From: Verrucomicrobiota bacterium
Lineage (GTDB): Bacteria; Verrucomicrobiota; Verrucomicrobiia; Opitutales; Opitutaceae
Assembly (NCBI GenBank): GCA_023428905.1
Contig: JAEYWP010000024.1
Location: 1 to 64,000, forward strand
Direction: 5' to 3'
DNA: 64,000 bases
Below are positions 32,452-41,492 of this stretch, in pieces. Each line of letters begins with the position of its first letter. Positions within the stretch are counted from its first letter, which is position 1. The notes under the pieces are model-generated. The model saw only the letters and a program-made list of their open reading frames with translations, was not told where the DNA came from and ran no database searches. The translations under genes were made by a program, and so were the position numbers.

Positions 32452-34491
32452 ATGAGACACCTCTTGTTGGGGGCCCTGCTGGGCCTAGCGGTTTCCACCT
32501 CCATGGCGGCCGGTCCTCTGACCGCCGGGATTGAACGGGCGGATATGGATCCGTCGGTGCGGCCTCAGGATGACCTGTACCTGGCGGTAAACGGCACCTG
32601 GCTGAAGACGGCGGAGATTCCCGCGGACAAGTCGAACTACGGTGCGTTCATCGCCCTGGACGACCTGTCGAGCGCACGCATTGCGGCGTTGGTCACGGAC
32701 ATTGCCGCCAAGACGCACCCGGAGGGATCGAACGCGCGCAAGATTGCCGATCTGTACAACAGCTTCATGGCCGAGGACGTGGTGGAAAAACTCGGCGCGA
32801 CCCCGGTAAAGGAAGCCCTGGCCGAACTCAGCCTGATCCGGACGCACGACGAGGTGGCCCGGCAGTTTGCCCGCAACGAAACGCTGGGTCTGGCATCTCC
32901 TCTCTCGTTCGGGGTGGAGATCGATGCGCGCAATTCCGGGCACTACATCGCGGCCATCGACCAGTCCGGCCTGACCATGCCCGACCGGGATTATTATATC
33001 GTGGATGAGGACCGTTATCGCGAGGCAAGGGTCTCGCTCCTGTCCTACATCGAGGCGCTCTTTCTCCTCACCGGCGACGAGCCCGGTCAGGCGGCGGAAG
33101 CGGCGCGGCGCATCCTCGACATCGAAACCGGCATTGCCCGGGCGCAGTGGACCCGGGTGGACCTGCGCGATCCGGAAAAGAACTACAACAAGACCGCAGT
33201 CTCGGAACTGCCAGTGCTGGCGCCCGGGTTTTCCTGGACGACGTATTTTTCCGAACTGGGAGTCACGGTGGAGGAGATCAATGTCAGCCAGCCGACCTAC
33301 GTCCAGGCGGTCGCCGAGCTGTTCACCAAGGTGCCGGCGCGGGAGTGGAGCGATTACCTGCGCTTTCGCCTGTTGGATGGCGTGGCTCCCTATCTGAGCC
33401 GCGCCTTTCAGGAGGCGCATTTTAACCTGCACGGGAAGGCGCTCGCTGGCATTCCCCAGCAAAAATCACGGCAGCAGCGCGCTATCGACACGATCAGCGG
33501 GGCCGGTCCTGGCGATGCCGGGGTGTTGGGCGAGGCCGTCGGCCAGCTCTACGTGGAGGCCCATTTCCCTGCGGAGGCCAAGACCCGCATGGACGCCCTG
33601 GTCCGGAATCTGTTGGAAGCGTACCGGCTGAGCATCGACGAACTTTCGTGGATGACGCCCGCCACCAAGGCCAAGGCGCAGGAGAAACTTTCAAAATACA
33701 CGGTGAAGATCGGATATCCCGAGGTGTGGCGCGACTATGGGTCGCTGCGGATCGCGTCGGACGACCTGGTGGGCAATCTCCGCGCGGCAAAGGCATTTGA
33801 CCACCGCCGGTCCCTCGACCGCCTGGGCAAGCCGGTGGACCGAAAGGAGTGGTGGATGACGCCCCAGACGGTGAATGCGTATTACAGCCCATCGAAGAAC
33901 GAGATCGTTTTCCCCGCCGCCATCCTCCAGCCGCCGTTTTTCAACGTGCGGGCGGATGACGCGGTGAACTACGGAGGCATCGGGGCCGTGATCGGCCATG
34001 AGATCAGCCATGGTTTCGACGACAAGGGCAGCCGCTACGACGGAGACGGCAACCTGCAGAATTGGTGGTCGCCGGAGGACCGCGCTGCCTTCGAGACCTT
34101 GACTGCGAAGTTGGTGGCCCAATACGCGGCGTATGAGCCTTTGCCCGGCCGGACCCTCAACGGGCAGCTGACCCTCGGTGAAAACATCGCTGACCTGTCT
34201 GGTCTCGCCATCGCGTACAAAGCCTACCGCCTGTCGCTCGGCGGGCGCGAGGCTCCGGTGCTGGACGGACTGACGGGAGACCAGCGCTTTTTCATGGGCT
34301 GGGCCCAGGTCTGGAAGCGTAAGTACCGCGAGGCAGAGCTGGCACGCCGGCTTCTGGTCGATCCGCATTCACCCTCGCACAACCGCGCCAATGGCGCCCC
34401 GATCAATTCCGACGCGTTTCACGACGCGTTCCAGACCAAGCCGGGGGACGCACTCTACAAGGCGCCCGAGGACCGCATTCGTATTTGGTAA
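32452..34491 (+). CDS. pepO: M13-family zinc metallopeptidase (PepO-like)
   Basis: The ATG at 32452 opens a 679-residue protein with a signal peptide (LLLGALLGLAVSTSMAAG). It is a full-length neprilysin-type peptidase: NAYYSPSKNEIVFPAAILQPPFF for the substrate-binding NAYY, VIGHEISHGFDDKGSRYDGDG with the zinc HExxH near residue 516, and ENIADLSGLAIAYKAY for the third ligand (ENxxD). The N-terminal half has the usual helical cap. M13 enzymes trim short peptides, here outside the cytoplasm. An upstream in-frame start lacks a leader and is less likely. Confidence 0.93.
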   Translation: MRHLLLGALLGLAVSTSMAAGPLTAGIERADMDPSVRPQDDLYLAVNGTWLKTAEIPADKSNYGAFIALDDLSSARIAALVTDIAAKTHPEGSNARKIADLYNSFMAEDVVEKLGATPVKEALAELSLIRTHDEVARQFARNETLGLASPLSFGVEIDARNSGHYIAAIDQSGLTMPDRDYYIVDEDRYREARVSLLSYIEALFLLTGDEPGQAAEAARRILDIETGIARAQWTRVDLRDPEKNYNKTAVSELPVLAPGFSWTTYFSELGVTVEEINVSQPTYVQAVAELFTKVPAREWSDYLRFRLLDGVAPYLSRAFQEAHFNLHGKALAGIPQQKSRQQRAIDTISGAGPGDAGVLGEAVGQLYVEAHFPAEAKTRMDALVRNLLEAYRLSIDELSWMTPATKAKAQEKLSKYTVKIGYPEVWRDYGSLRIASDDLVGNLRAAKAFDHRRSLDRLGKPVDRKEWWMTPQTVNAYYSPSKNEIVFPAAILQPPFFNVRADDAVNYGGIGAVIGHEISHGFDDKGSRYDGDGNLQNWWSPEDRAAFETLTAKLVAQYAAYEPLPGRTLNGQLTLGENIADLSGLAIAYKAYRLSLGGREAPVLDGLTGDQRFFMGWAQVWKRKYREAELARRLLVDPHSPSHNRANGAPINSDAFHDAFQTKPGDALYKAPEDRIRIW

Positions 34492-34515
34492 CCTAAGACG
34501 GGGCCGCGAAGGGTG

Positions 34516-34536
34516 GGGCGCCGGTAACCGGCGCCC
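34516..34536. terminator. 21-base hairpin between convergent genes
   Basis: GGGCGCCGGT, one base, then ACCGGCGCCC makes a perfect 10-bp inverted repeat between the ends of the M13 peptidase and purA genes. It could stop transcription on both strands, but no T-run follows, so a true intrinsic terminator is unlikely to work alone. Confidence 0.4.
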
Positions 34537-34555
34537 GGCCTCTCGCACCCGACGC

Positions 34556-36091
34556 CTAGAGCTTGATCAGCTCTGCGGTGGCGGGGACGTCCTTGATGAT
34601 CTGGGACGGCTCCGGGCCCACGCCGAGGTAGCGCAGATTGGGCAGCTGTTGGGGCGGTGTCTCGCCCGCGTACGCGCAGGTGACGATGGAGCGCATCATC
34701 GCGCCGACGTAGCGTCGGGCGTTTTCCGGGAGGGCGCGAAAACTGCGCACGTGGGAAATGTCCTCCACCCAGCCCGGGTGCCGCGTGTAAATCGGGCGAA
34801 GCGTTTTGCGCACCGCTTCATTGCGCGGGACATGGTGATAACGGCGGCCGGTGGCGTCCTCATAAGCGACGCAGATCTGCAGGTCTCCCCGCCATTCCCC
34901 CTCGTGGGAGAGTGCGTCCGCCTTGTTGATCATGATGTCGTGAAAACCGCCGTAGCGGAGGGCGTCCCCCTTTTCGACTGCGTCAAACCAACCCACCATG
35001 CGCTGGCGGCCGGTGGTGGAGCCGAACTCCAGCTTCTTGAGTTTGGCGCAGAGGGGATGAGCGTCGTCCATCTGCGTGAGGAAGGTATGGGTTCCGACCT
35101 TGGTGTCGTACGCTTTTGCGACGGCGAAGGTGTGAATCGGCTGCAGAGGAATGCCGGCACTCTCGAAAAACTCAGGGGAGTACGTGTGCGAGGCTGTGAC
35201 GTTGGGCGAAAATCCATGGCGCTTGTCGAGCCAGTAGGCCTGGCCGAACTCGCCGATGACGGTGCGCCCGGCGTGGATCTCGCGGAGAACCAATTCCCGC
35301 AACTCACCCACCTGGGAGGCCAGGCGCTGGCCCGCATTCCAATAGACCTCGATCAGCCGTTCCACGTTGAGGGTGAAAGGGGTGGCCCCGCGGAACTCGG
35401 TGAAGTCGAATTCCTCGAGCGGGAAAATGCCCAGCTCGATGCTGTCGGCGTTCGCGCGCAGTTCAGCCGCCGTCAGCTTGTCGAAGAAGCCCGAAAAGCA
35501 CTCAGCGGAGACCTGGCAGACGTGCTGGATCGTGCGCACGGCGCGATCGGCACGCACGCGCATCTTCTGGGCGAACGCTTCCCGGGGGGCGAGGAAGTCA
35601 GCGTAATAGATCTGAGATTGGCCGGACTCCTCGAGGTAGGCGGGGGTGATGCCGCGGCCCGTCGCGCCACGCGGTTCGGACTTGAGGACGTTGATGCGGT
35701 AATCCTCCCAGGCGAGGTCGAGCAGGCGGTGGGTGAAGTCCGACACCATGGTGCGTTCGTCGATCAGGAGTCGTTTGAAGACCACCAGGCCTTTGCGCTC
35801 CTTCTCCAAACCCTCCCACAAAAACTTGCGTGGGTCTGCGACAACTCCGGCGCCCACGCCGAGGTGCGGTACGTCTGACGTCACGACGCCGCAGGGCAGC
35901 AGGTTAAATTTTTGCCCGCCGGCGGTGTGGCCAGAGTTCGCACCCCCATTCACTTTCAGAATGACTGAGACGGCGTTTGGGGTGCCTGCGAGCTCCTGGA
36001 CAAGCTCGGGGATCAAGCGGCCTTTGCCTTCGTCACCGAAGGAGATTCCCACGTCGGCGATCAGCTGGCTGGAAAAGGGGAGGAGTGGCAT
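34556..36091 (-). CDS. purA: Adenylosuccinate synthetase, long form
   Basis: The 511-residue protein joins IMP and aspartate with GTP, the first committed step to AMP. It begins with the GTP loop VGISFGDEGKGRLIPELV and the IMP segment NGGANSGHTAGGQKFNLLPCGVV, which contain the active Asp and His. RGATGRGITPAYLE, ATPFTLNVERLIE, TVIGEFGQAYWLDKRHGFSPNVTASHT, EFGSTTGRQRMVGW and a final YLGVGPEPSQIIKD follow. Usual PurA is about 430 residues, so this one is about 80 longer, and its internal sequence departs from the common form. The ATG at 36091 starts next to the conserved region. Confidence 0.9.
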   Translation of the reverse strand: MPLLPFSSQLIADVGISFGDEGKGRLIPELVQELAGTPNAVSVILKVNGGANSGHTAGGQKFNLLPCGVVTSDVPHLGVGAGVVADPRKFLWEGLEKERKGLVVFKRLLIDERTMVSDFTHRLLDLAWEDYRINVLKSEPRGATGRGITPAYLEESGQSQIYYADFLAPREAFAQKMRVRADRAVRTIQHVCQVSAECFSGFFDKLTAAELRANADSIELGIFPLEEFDFTEFRGATPFTLNVERLIEVYWNAGQRLASQVGELRELVLREIHAGRTVIGEFGQAYWLDKRHGFSPNVTASHTYSPEFFESAGIPLQPIHTFAVAKAYDTKVGTHTFLTQMDDAHPLCAKLKKLEFGSTTGRQRMVGWFDAVEKGDALRYGGFHDIMINKADALSHEGEWRGDLQICVAYEDATGRRYHHVPRNEAVRKTLRPIYTRHPGWVEDISHVRSFRALPENARRYVGAMMRSIVTCAYAGETPPQQLPNLRYLGVGPEPSQIIKDVPATAELIKL

Positions 36092-36295
36092 AGTCGGTTG
36101 GGATGCAACCGGAGCCTGAACCCCTGTTGCGGAAGAGCAGAAAGAGCAGGCGGGAGGGCGCGGCAACCTTAAAAACCAACGGGCAGCCGCGACCACCCCA
36201 ACGGCTTGTGTAACGCACGGCAGGTCCAGGCGGGCGTTGCAAACTGCCTTGGATTCGGCTGCTTGGCGCAGGCAGAAGAAGGGTAGTGGAGTTAA

Positions 36296-36324
36296 CTTAA
36301 ACTGCTTTTCTAAAACAGCTTAAG
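36296..36324. promoter_or_regulatory. Imperfect AT-rich inverted repeat
   Basis: In the region between purA and the BON protein, CTTAAACTGCTTTT and AAAACAGCTTAAG form an imperfect palindrome around a CT centre with one shifted base in each arm. It could be an operator or promoter element for the BON gene, whose start is 94 bases further on, or for the divergent purA. Confidence 0.35.
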
Positions 36325-36417
36325 GCGCTCGTGGAGGGGGTTGGCACTGCGGCCGCTATAGGTGGGGTGTTCCCAGGCGCTGACCGAGCGACCTTGGGGC
36401 CAACCCTAAATCCTCGA

Positions 36418-37326
36418 ATGACCATGAAGACCCAACCCTTGGTGCGCCGAAGTGTACGGCTTGGCACCACCTTGCTCCTGCTTACGGGCTCTCTGTTCGC
36501 TGCCGATGTGGACGACCAGATCGAGACATCTTTCAAGGAGTCCCACGTTTATCGGACGGAACTGCGCAAGACCGACCTCTCCGTTGACGCCGAAAATGGC
36601 GTCGTGACCCTCAAGGGCACGGTGGACAACGAGGATCAGCGCCGCCTTGCCGAAGACACCGTGCGCGGCCTGCCTGGCGTTATCCGCGTCGACAACCAGG
36701 TCCGCGCGACGAACGAGCCGAAGGAAGCTTCGGACGACTGGATTGCGCTGAAGGTGCGTGGGGCCCTGCTCTTCCACCGCAATGTGAGCGCGACCGACAC
36801 GCATGTCCAAGTGCGCGATGGCTCGGTGACCTTGACCGGCACCGCTGAAACGGAGGCTGAAAAGGCCCTCGCGGGTGAATACGCCGCCGACATCAAGGGC
36901 GTTCGCAATGTGGACAATCAGATCCGCGTGGTCACCGATGCCGAGAAACGCGCAGAGGAAGTCCGCGACGATGCGAACGAAGCCCGTGCCGACGCGGCCC
37001 GTGCGCTGGATCCCGCCACTCCTGGCAACGCCCGCGACCTGGATCGCCGGGTGGACAACACGGTGCGCAACAGCGACCTTGATCAGAATCGTCGAACCCT
37101 CGGTGAGACGATCGACGATGCGTCGATCACGGCGCAGCTGAAGTCGGCCCTCGCGGTTCGTCGCTCCACCAGCGCGATTCGCACGGAAGTCACCACTCGC
37201 GATGGCATCGTGACCATCCAGGGGGAGGCCAAGTCCGACGCCGAGAAGGATCTCGTCTCGAAACTCGCTGAAAACATCCAGGGCGTCCGCTCTGTCCGCA
37301 ACCACATGGTGGTGCGCGAACCCTAA
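36418..37326 (+). CDS. Periplasmic protein with three BON domains
   Basis: The 302-residue protein has a signal peptide (LGTTLLLLTGSLFAAD) and three BON domains at about residues 40-100, 105-170 and 230-300. Each shows the strand-helix-strand pattern of G-VTL-G-V: DAENGVVTLKGTVDNEDQ, RDGSVTLTGTAETEAEK and TRDGIVTIQGEAKSDAEK. Between the second and third lies a coiled, acidic stretch of 60 residues (EVRDDANEARADAAR). The protein is like OsmY, a chaperone-like periplasmic protein made under osmotic and stationary stress, though here with three rather than two domains. A DUF1328 gene follows after 39 bases. Confidence 0.85.
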   Translation: MTMKTQPLVRRSVRLGTTLLLLTGSLFAADVDDQIETSFKESHVYRTELRKTDLSVDAENGVVTLKGTVDNEDQRRLAEDTVRGLPGVIRVDNQVRATNEPKEASDDWIALKVRGALLFHRNVSATDTHVQVRDGSVTLTGTAETEAEKALAGEYAADIKGVRNVDNQIRVVTDAEKRAEEVRDDANEARADAARALDPATPGNARDLDRRVDNTVRNSDLDQNRRTLGETIDDASITAQLKSALAVRRSTSAIRTEVTTRDGIVTIQGEAKSDAEKDLVSKLAENIQGVRSVRNHMVVREP

Positions 37327-37365
37327 CCGTATCTCCACGTCACTACAACCCAACTAGGAGGAGTT

Positions 37366-37530
37366 ATGCTAAGCTGGTCCATTACGTTCCTGATCATCGC
37401 CATCATCGCCGCGGTCCTCGGCTTTACCGGTATTGCCGGCACCGCTGCGGGTATCGCGAAGATCCTGTTCCTGTTGTTCCTCGTGCTTTTTGTGATCTCG
37501 CTGATTGTCGGCCGCCGGCCAAGAGCCTGA
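37366..37530 (+). CDS. DUF1328 (YtjA-like) small membrane protein
   Basis: A 54-residue protein with two membrane helices: LSWSITFLIIAIIAAVLGFTGI, then GIAKILFLLFLVLFVISLIVG, and a short basic end (RRPRA). This is the DUF1328/YtjA family pattern. A strong AGGAGGAG lies six bases before the ATG, unlike most genes here. It sits right after the BON protein, which suggests a joint envelope-stress response. The transcript is closed by a terminator 22 bases after the stop. Confidence 0.85.
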   Translation: MLSWSITFLIIAIIAAVLGFTGIAGTAAGIAKILFLLFLVLFVISLIVGRRPRA

Positions 37531-37552
37531 TCACCCAGACACTGGGAAATGA

Positions 37553-37585
37553 AAAGGTCCGCCGTGTTTACGGCGGACCTTTTTT
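37553..37585 (+). terminator. Rho-independent terminator after the DUF1328 gene
   Basis: AGGTCCGCCG and CGGCGGACCT form a 10-bp stem around TGTTTA, followed by TTTTT. On the other strand it would also act after guaB, which ends at 37612, because an AAAAGG start gives a short T-run there too. Confidence 0.9.
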
Positions 37586-37611
37586 GCGTCCATCAGCGGC
37601 CCTGTCGCGGA

Positions 37612-39183
37612 TCAGCTCTTCTTGGTCGAGACCTCGATGACGTCGTGCGGCGCCGCCTCCTTCATGCCCGCCGAGCTCACGCGGATGTATCGGGCGTTCG
37701 CACGCAGGCTTGGCAGGTCCCGCGCACCGAGGTAACCCATGCCGCTTTGCAGTCCGCCCACGAGATTGGCCAGCACATCGTCCGCGAAGCCGGACACTTC
37801 CTTCAGCGCCTCGATGCCTTCCGCGGTCATCTTTCGATTGTTGTCATTTTTGTCGTGGCCGTAACGCGCGGCGGAACCGGCCTTCATTGCTGAGACGCTA
37901 CCCATGCCGCGGTACTGTTTGTAGAGCTTCCCGTTGATCTCCATGATCTCGCCCGGCGCCTCACGGCAGCCGGCCAGCAGGCCGCCGAGGATCACGCAGT
38001 CCGCGAGGGTGAGCGCCTTGACGATATCGCCCGACTTGCTGATGCCCCCGTCGGCGATGATTTTGACCCCGCGCGCGGCGGCGGCCCGGCTCGCCACGTA
38101 AAGGGCGGTCAGCTGGGGGATACCCACGCCCGCCACCATGCGCGTGGTGCAGATGGAGCCCGGCCCTTGGCCGACCTTGATCGCGTCGGCGCCGCAGCCG
38201 GTCAGGAACTCGACCCCGGCGCCGCTGGTGACATTGCCGGCGATGATGGTGAGCGAGGGAAAAGCGTCACGGACCAGTTTCACCATGTCGCCGACACCGG
38301 CGGTGTGTCCATGCGCGGTGGATACGGCAATGGCGTCGACAGACTCGTCCATCAGGGCGCCGACGTGTGCGATGATGCGGTCGCGGTCCAGCTCTCCGGA
38401 GGACTTGCGGAGGGGAGCGATGGCAGCGCCCACGACGAGTCGGAAATTCGCATCGCGTGCCGGTTTCCGGCGGAGCTTGGATTCGCTCATGATGCGCTCG
38501 ACGTCCGAACTGGTGACCAGCCCGCGCAGGCGGTCCTGGTCATCGACCACCAGCATCTTGTTGACCCCGACGTGCTGGTTGAAAAACGCGTCCGCGGCCT
38601 TGATCGGGTCCTTGGCAATGTGCCGCTCGTGTTCGGTGACGAGGCCAGCACGCGGTGTCATCACCTCGCTGACCTTCTTGGTTCGGTAGCGGTCTTTCAC
38701 CACGTTGCCGGAGAGGAGGCCGACCAGCTTGCCTGACGCGTCCACCACCGGGAAGGTGGAGAAGGCGAACTTCTTCTGCTCGATCATGCTGAGGACATCC
38801 CCGATCTGCAGATCCAGCTGCACTGTGATCGGATCCTGGATCAGTCCATGGATGTGGCGCTTCACGCGGGCCACTTCCTTCACCTGGTCCTTGCCCGGCA
38901 TGTTGTAGTGGATCAGCCCGATGCCGCCGTTGAGCGCCATGGCGATGGCCATGCGGGATTCCGTCACCGTGTCCATGTCGGACGAGATCACCGGGATCTG
39001 CAGGCGAAGCGTCTCGGAGAGGGTGGTCGACGTGTCCGCATCCTTCGGCAGGATCTCGGAATAAAGCGTCGCGAGGGACACATCGTCGAACGTCAGCGCG
39101 GTCGGAAGGCTGGCGCGGAAGAACGTGTCGGCGGGCAGATAGAACTCGGCGTCGATCGCGGGAGGAGTGGCAACCGTTGTCAT
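37612..39183 (-). CDS. guaB: IMP dehydrogenase
   Basis: The 523-residue enzyme oxidises IMP to XMP with NAD, the first step to GMP. It begins with DVSLATLYSEILPKDADTSTTLS, has two CBS domains at about residues 115-230 (GLIQDPITVQLDLQ and EVMTPRAGLVTEHE), and carries the catalytic loop GPGSICTTRMVAGVG with the active Cys, then the flap region (YRGMGSVSAMK). The length is typical of full IMPDH. It is convergent with the BON-DUF1328 genes. Confidence 0.96.
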   Translation of the reverse strand: MTTVATPPAIDAEFYLPADTFFRASLPTALTFDDVSLATLYSEILPKDADTSTTLSETLRLQIPVISSDMDTVTESRMAIAMALNGGIGLIHYNMPGKDQVKEVARVKRHIHGLIQDPITVQLDLQIGDVLSMIEQKKFAFSTFPVVDASGKLVGLLSGNVVKDRYRTKKVSEVMTPRAGLVTEHERHIAKDPIKAADAFFNQHVGVNKMLVVDDQDRLRGLVTSSDVERIMSESKLRRKPARDANFRLVVGAAIAPLRKSSGELDRDRIIAHVGALMDESVDAIAVSTAHGHTAGVGDMVKLVRDAFPSLTIIAGNVTSGAGVEFLTGCGADAIKVGQGPGSICTTRMVAGVGIPQLTALYVASRAAAARGVKIIADGGISKSGDIVKALTLADCVILGGLLAGCREAPGEIMEINGKLYKQYRGMGSVSAMKAGSAARYGHDKNDNNRKMTAEGIEALKEVSGFADDVLANLVGGLQSGMGYLGARDLPSLRANARYIRVSSAGMKEAAPHDVIEVSTKKS

Positions 39184-39309
39184 GGTTGCCGCAATCGAAT
39201 TAATGCCGGGCCGGGAAAGCTCAATGAAAAGTTTTGCCTGAGGCCGGTCGGGCCCTCGGCACGTGATTTTGGGCGTTGCAGCAAGCGGCCAGTGGGTAGT
39301 GTGTGCGCC

Positions 39310-40356
39310 GTGCGGTTACACCTCGCCTTTCGCCGTTACTCCCTCGCTTTCCGCACGCCCGTGCGCACCGCGCATGGCGTGTGGTCGACGCGCGACGGAC
39401 TCATCCTGCGGATGACTGATGCGGAAGGAAACGAGGGCTGGGGTGAAGTGGCGCCGATCCCGGCCTTTGGCACCGAAACGATCGAGGCTGCTGCCGAGGC
39501 CTGTCTGGCGCTGGGTGACAGCGTGCACCCCCGTTTGCTCGCGGCGGTGCCGCGCACCCTGCCCTGTTTGCGCCAGGCGCTGATGTCGGCTCAGGCCGAA
39601 GTTGAGACGAACGCGTCGCTCCGCGCGGGCACCGGCACCCGTGCGGTCGTGGACGGCCGCGCATTGCCGGTGGCGGCCTTGCTGCCCGCGGGCAAGGCTG
39701 CACTCGAGAAGGTGGGTCCGTTGATCGAGTCCGGTTTCCGCGCCTTCAAATGGAAGGTGGGGGTGGGGGATGTCGCTGATGAACTGGGCGTGCTGGACGA
39801 TCTGCTCGCACGGCTACCGTCTGGGGCGCGCCTCCGGACCGACGCCAATGGAGCGTGGGATCGACGGCGGGCGGAGCGCTGGCTGGAACGCTGCGCGGAC
39901 CGCCCGATCGAGTTCGTGGAACAGCCGGTCTCCCCTGAGGCGAAGGGGGCGGAGGACCTTTTGCTGGGGCTGGCGGCGGACTATCCGACGCCGATCGCTC
40001 TCGACGAGGCGGTGTCCACCCTCGAGCACATCACGCATTGGTTGAGCGTCGGGTGGCCGGGCGTGTTTGTCATAAAGCCCCTTCTCCTGTCGGATCCACC
40101 TGCCGCGCTCGCCGCCCTGCGCGCGCGCCGGGCTCCGGTGGTCTTCTCGTCTGCCCTGGAAACAGCGGTGGGCGCGAGATCTGCACTCCGTCTGGCCTTG
40201 GCGGACGCCCCGGCCGAGGGTGGACGGGCGCTTGGGTTCGGAGTGTGGCCGCTGTTCCAGGATGGCCGGGCCGATGGTCCCTGGCTCGCCCCGTTTGTGC
40301 GGCCGGACGATGTGGAGCGGCTGGATCCCAAGACCGTATGGAACGCGCTGACCTGA
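39310..40356 (+). CDS. menC: o-Succinylbenzoate synthase
   Basis: The 348-residue enolase-superfamily enzyme dehydrates SHCHC to o-succinylbenzoate in menaquinone synthesis. Catalytic residues are all visible: FRAFKWKVGV (KxK acid/base pair), RTDANGAWDR (metal Asp), EFVEQPVSP (Glu), TPIALDEAVST (Asp), and FVIKPLLLSDP (second base Lys). The GTG at 39310 is used; a GTG at 39301 is an alternative. The longer open frame upstream is an accident of base composition. It overlaps menE by 19 bases. Confidence 0.9.
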   Translation: MRLHLAFRRYSLAFRTPVRTAHGVWSTRDGLILRMTDAEGNEGWGEVAPIPAFGTETIEAAAEACLALGDSVHPRLLAAVPRTLPCLRQALMSAQAEVETNASLRAGTGTRAVVDGRALPVAALLPAGKAALEKVGPLIESGFRAFKWKVGVGDVADELGVLDDLLARLPSGARLRTDANGAWDRRRAERWLERCADRPIEFVEQPVSPEAKGAEDLLLGLAADYPTPIALDEAVSTLEHITHWLSVGWPGVFVIKPLLLSDPPAALAALRARRAPVVFSSALETAVGARSALRLALADAPAEGGRALGFGVWPLFQDGRADGPWLAPFVRPDDVERLDPKTVWNALT

Positions 40357-41489
40357 GGCAGTGGGTGCAGGCGCTCCCTGGCGCAGTGGACTCGGGCGGG
40401 TGGGTCTTCCTTCAGGACCCTGGATGGAGTGCGCCGGAGAGGGCGAAGGCTGCCGAAGTCCGCAAAACTGCCGGAGCCGCGGCACCGCCACGGGGTTGGC
40501 TGTGTATCCCCACGGGCGGTACGTCGGGGCGCATACGCTTCGCGCGCCACGACGAACAAACGCTGGGGGCGGCGGTGGCGGGATTTCAGCGCCATTTCGG
40601 TGTTTCTCAGGTGAACAGTGTGGGCGTCCTGCCCCTGCACCATGTCAGCGGGTTGATGGCGCATGTTCGCGCGACCGCGACCGGCGGACACCATTACCAG
40701 GCCGACTGGCGACGGGTGGCGGGGGGGGATTTGCCGGAGGTGAAAGCGGCAAGTTTCCTTTCCCTCGTGCCGACCCAGCTGCAGCGGCTCCTGGAAGATT
40801 CGGTGGCGGTGGATTGGCTCCGGCGTTTTGTGGCGGTCTTCGTCGGTGGAGCGCCCACCTGGTCCTCCCTCGCCGAGCGGGCCGCAACCGCGCGTGTACC
40901 GCTGATCCTGAGTTATGGCATGACGGAGACGGCGGCGATGGTTGCCGCCCAGCATCCGGGCGACTTTCTGGCGGGCCGACGCGACGCGGGCACCGCGCTG
41001 CCTCACGCCCGGATATCACTAACTGATCGAGGTGAGTCAGACGGCGGCCGGATTGTGATCGAGGGCGAGAGCGTCTTCCGTGGCTATGTCGGCGAACCCG
41101 ATCGTAGGGGCCCGCTGGTGACAGAGGACTGGGGGGGGCTGACCGACACGGGGCGGCTGCGTGTTTTTGGACGCCGCGACGCGGTCATCATCACCGGAGG
41201 AGAAAAAGTCTGGCCGGCGGAAGTGGAGGCGGTGCTGCGAGCAACCGGTTTCCTGCGGCAGGTCGTGGTCCTCGGCGTTCCGGATCCCCGGTGGGGAGAG
41301 GCCGTGGTGGCCTGCCACCCCTCGCCCGCGTTGACGCCCGGCCAAATGGAGGCGGTGCGTCAGGCGATGGAGGGAGCGCTGGTCCGCTACAAACACCCGA
41401 AACGCTTTCTCGCGGTGGAGCCCTGGCCGGAAAACGATCAGGGCAAGGTCAATCGAACGGCGCTGCTCGCGGCGGCGGTCCGGTCCTAG
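40338..41489 (+). CDS. menE: o-Succinylbenzoate-CoA ligase, short ANL enzyme
   Basis: The 383-residue ANL-superfamily enzyme activates o-succinylbenzoate with ATP and CoA. Visible motifs: the P-loop-like IPTGGTSGRIRFARH, the A5 motif SYGMTETAAMVA, GLTDTGRLRVFGRRDAVIITGGEKVWPAEVEA (A7 to A8) and GKVNRTALL near the end (A10 lysine). It is shorter than usual because the first 100 residues of typical ANL enzymes are missing, as in other compact MenE forms. The start overlaps menC, so the two are clearly one transcript. menA, menB, menD are not in this window. Confidence 0.85.
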   Translation: MERADLRQWVQALPGAVDSGGWVFLQDPGWSAPERAKAAEVRKTAGAAAPPRGWLCIPTGGTSGRIRFARHDEQTLGAAVAGFQRHFGVSQVNSVGVLPLHHVSGLMAHVRATATGGHHYQADWRRVAGGDLPEVKAASFLSLVPTQLQRLLEDSVAVDWLRRFVAVFVGGAPTWSSLAERAATARVPLILSYGMTETAAMVAAQHPGDFLAGRRDAGTALPHARISLTDRGESDGGRIVIEGESVFRGYVGEPDRRGPLVTEDWGGLTDTGRLRVFGRRDAVIITGGEKVWPAEVEAVLRATGFLRQVVVLGVPDPRWGEAVVACHPSPALTPGQMEAVRQAMEGALVRYKHPKRFLAVEPWPENDQGKVNRTALLAAAVRS

Positions 41490-41492
41490 GAC

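Noticed and set aside
34391..35878. 495-codon + strand frame across purA
   Set aside because: Antisense of purA; PurA motifs on the - strand are continuous and decisive.
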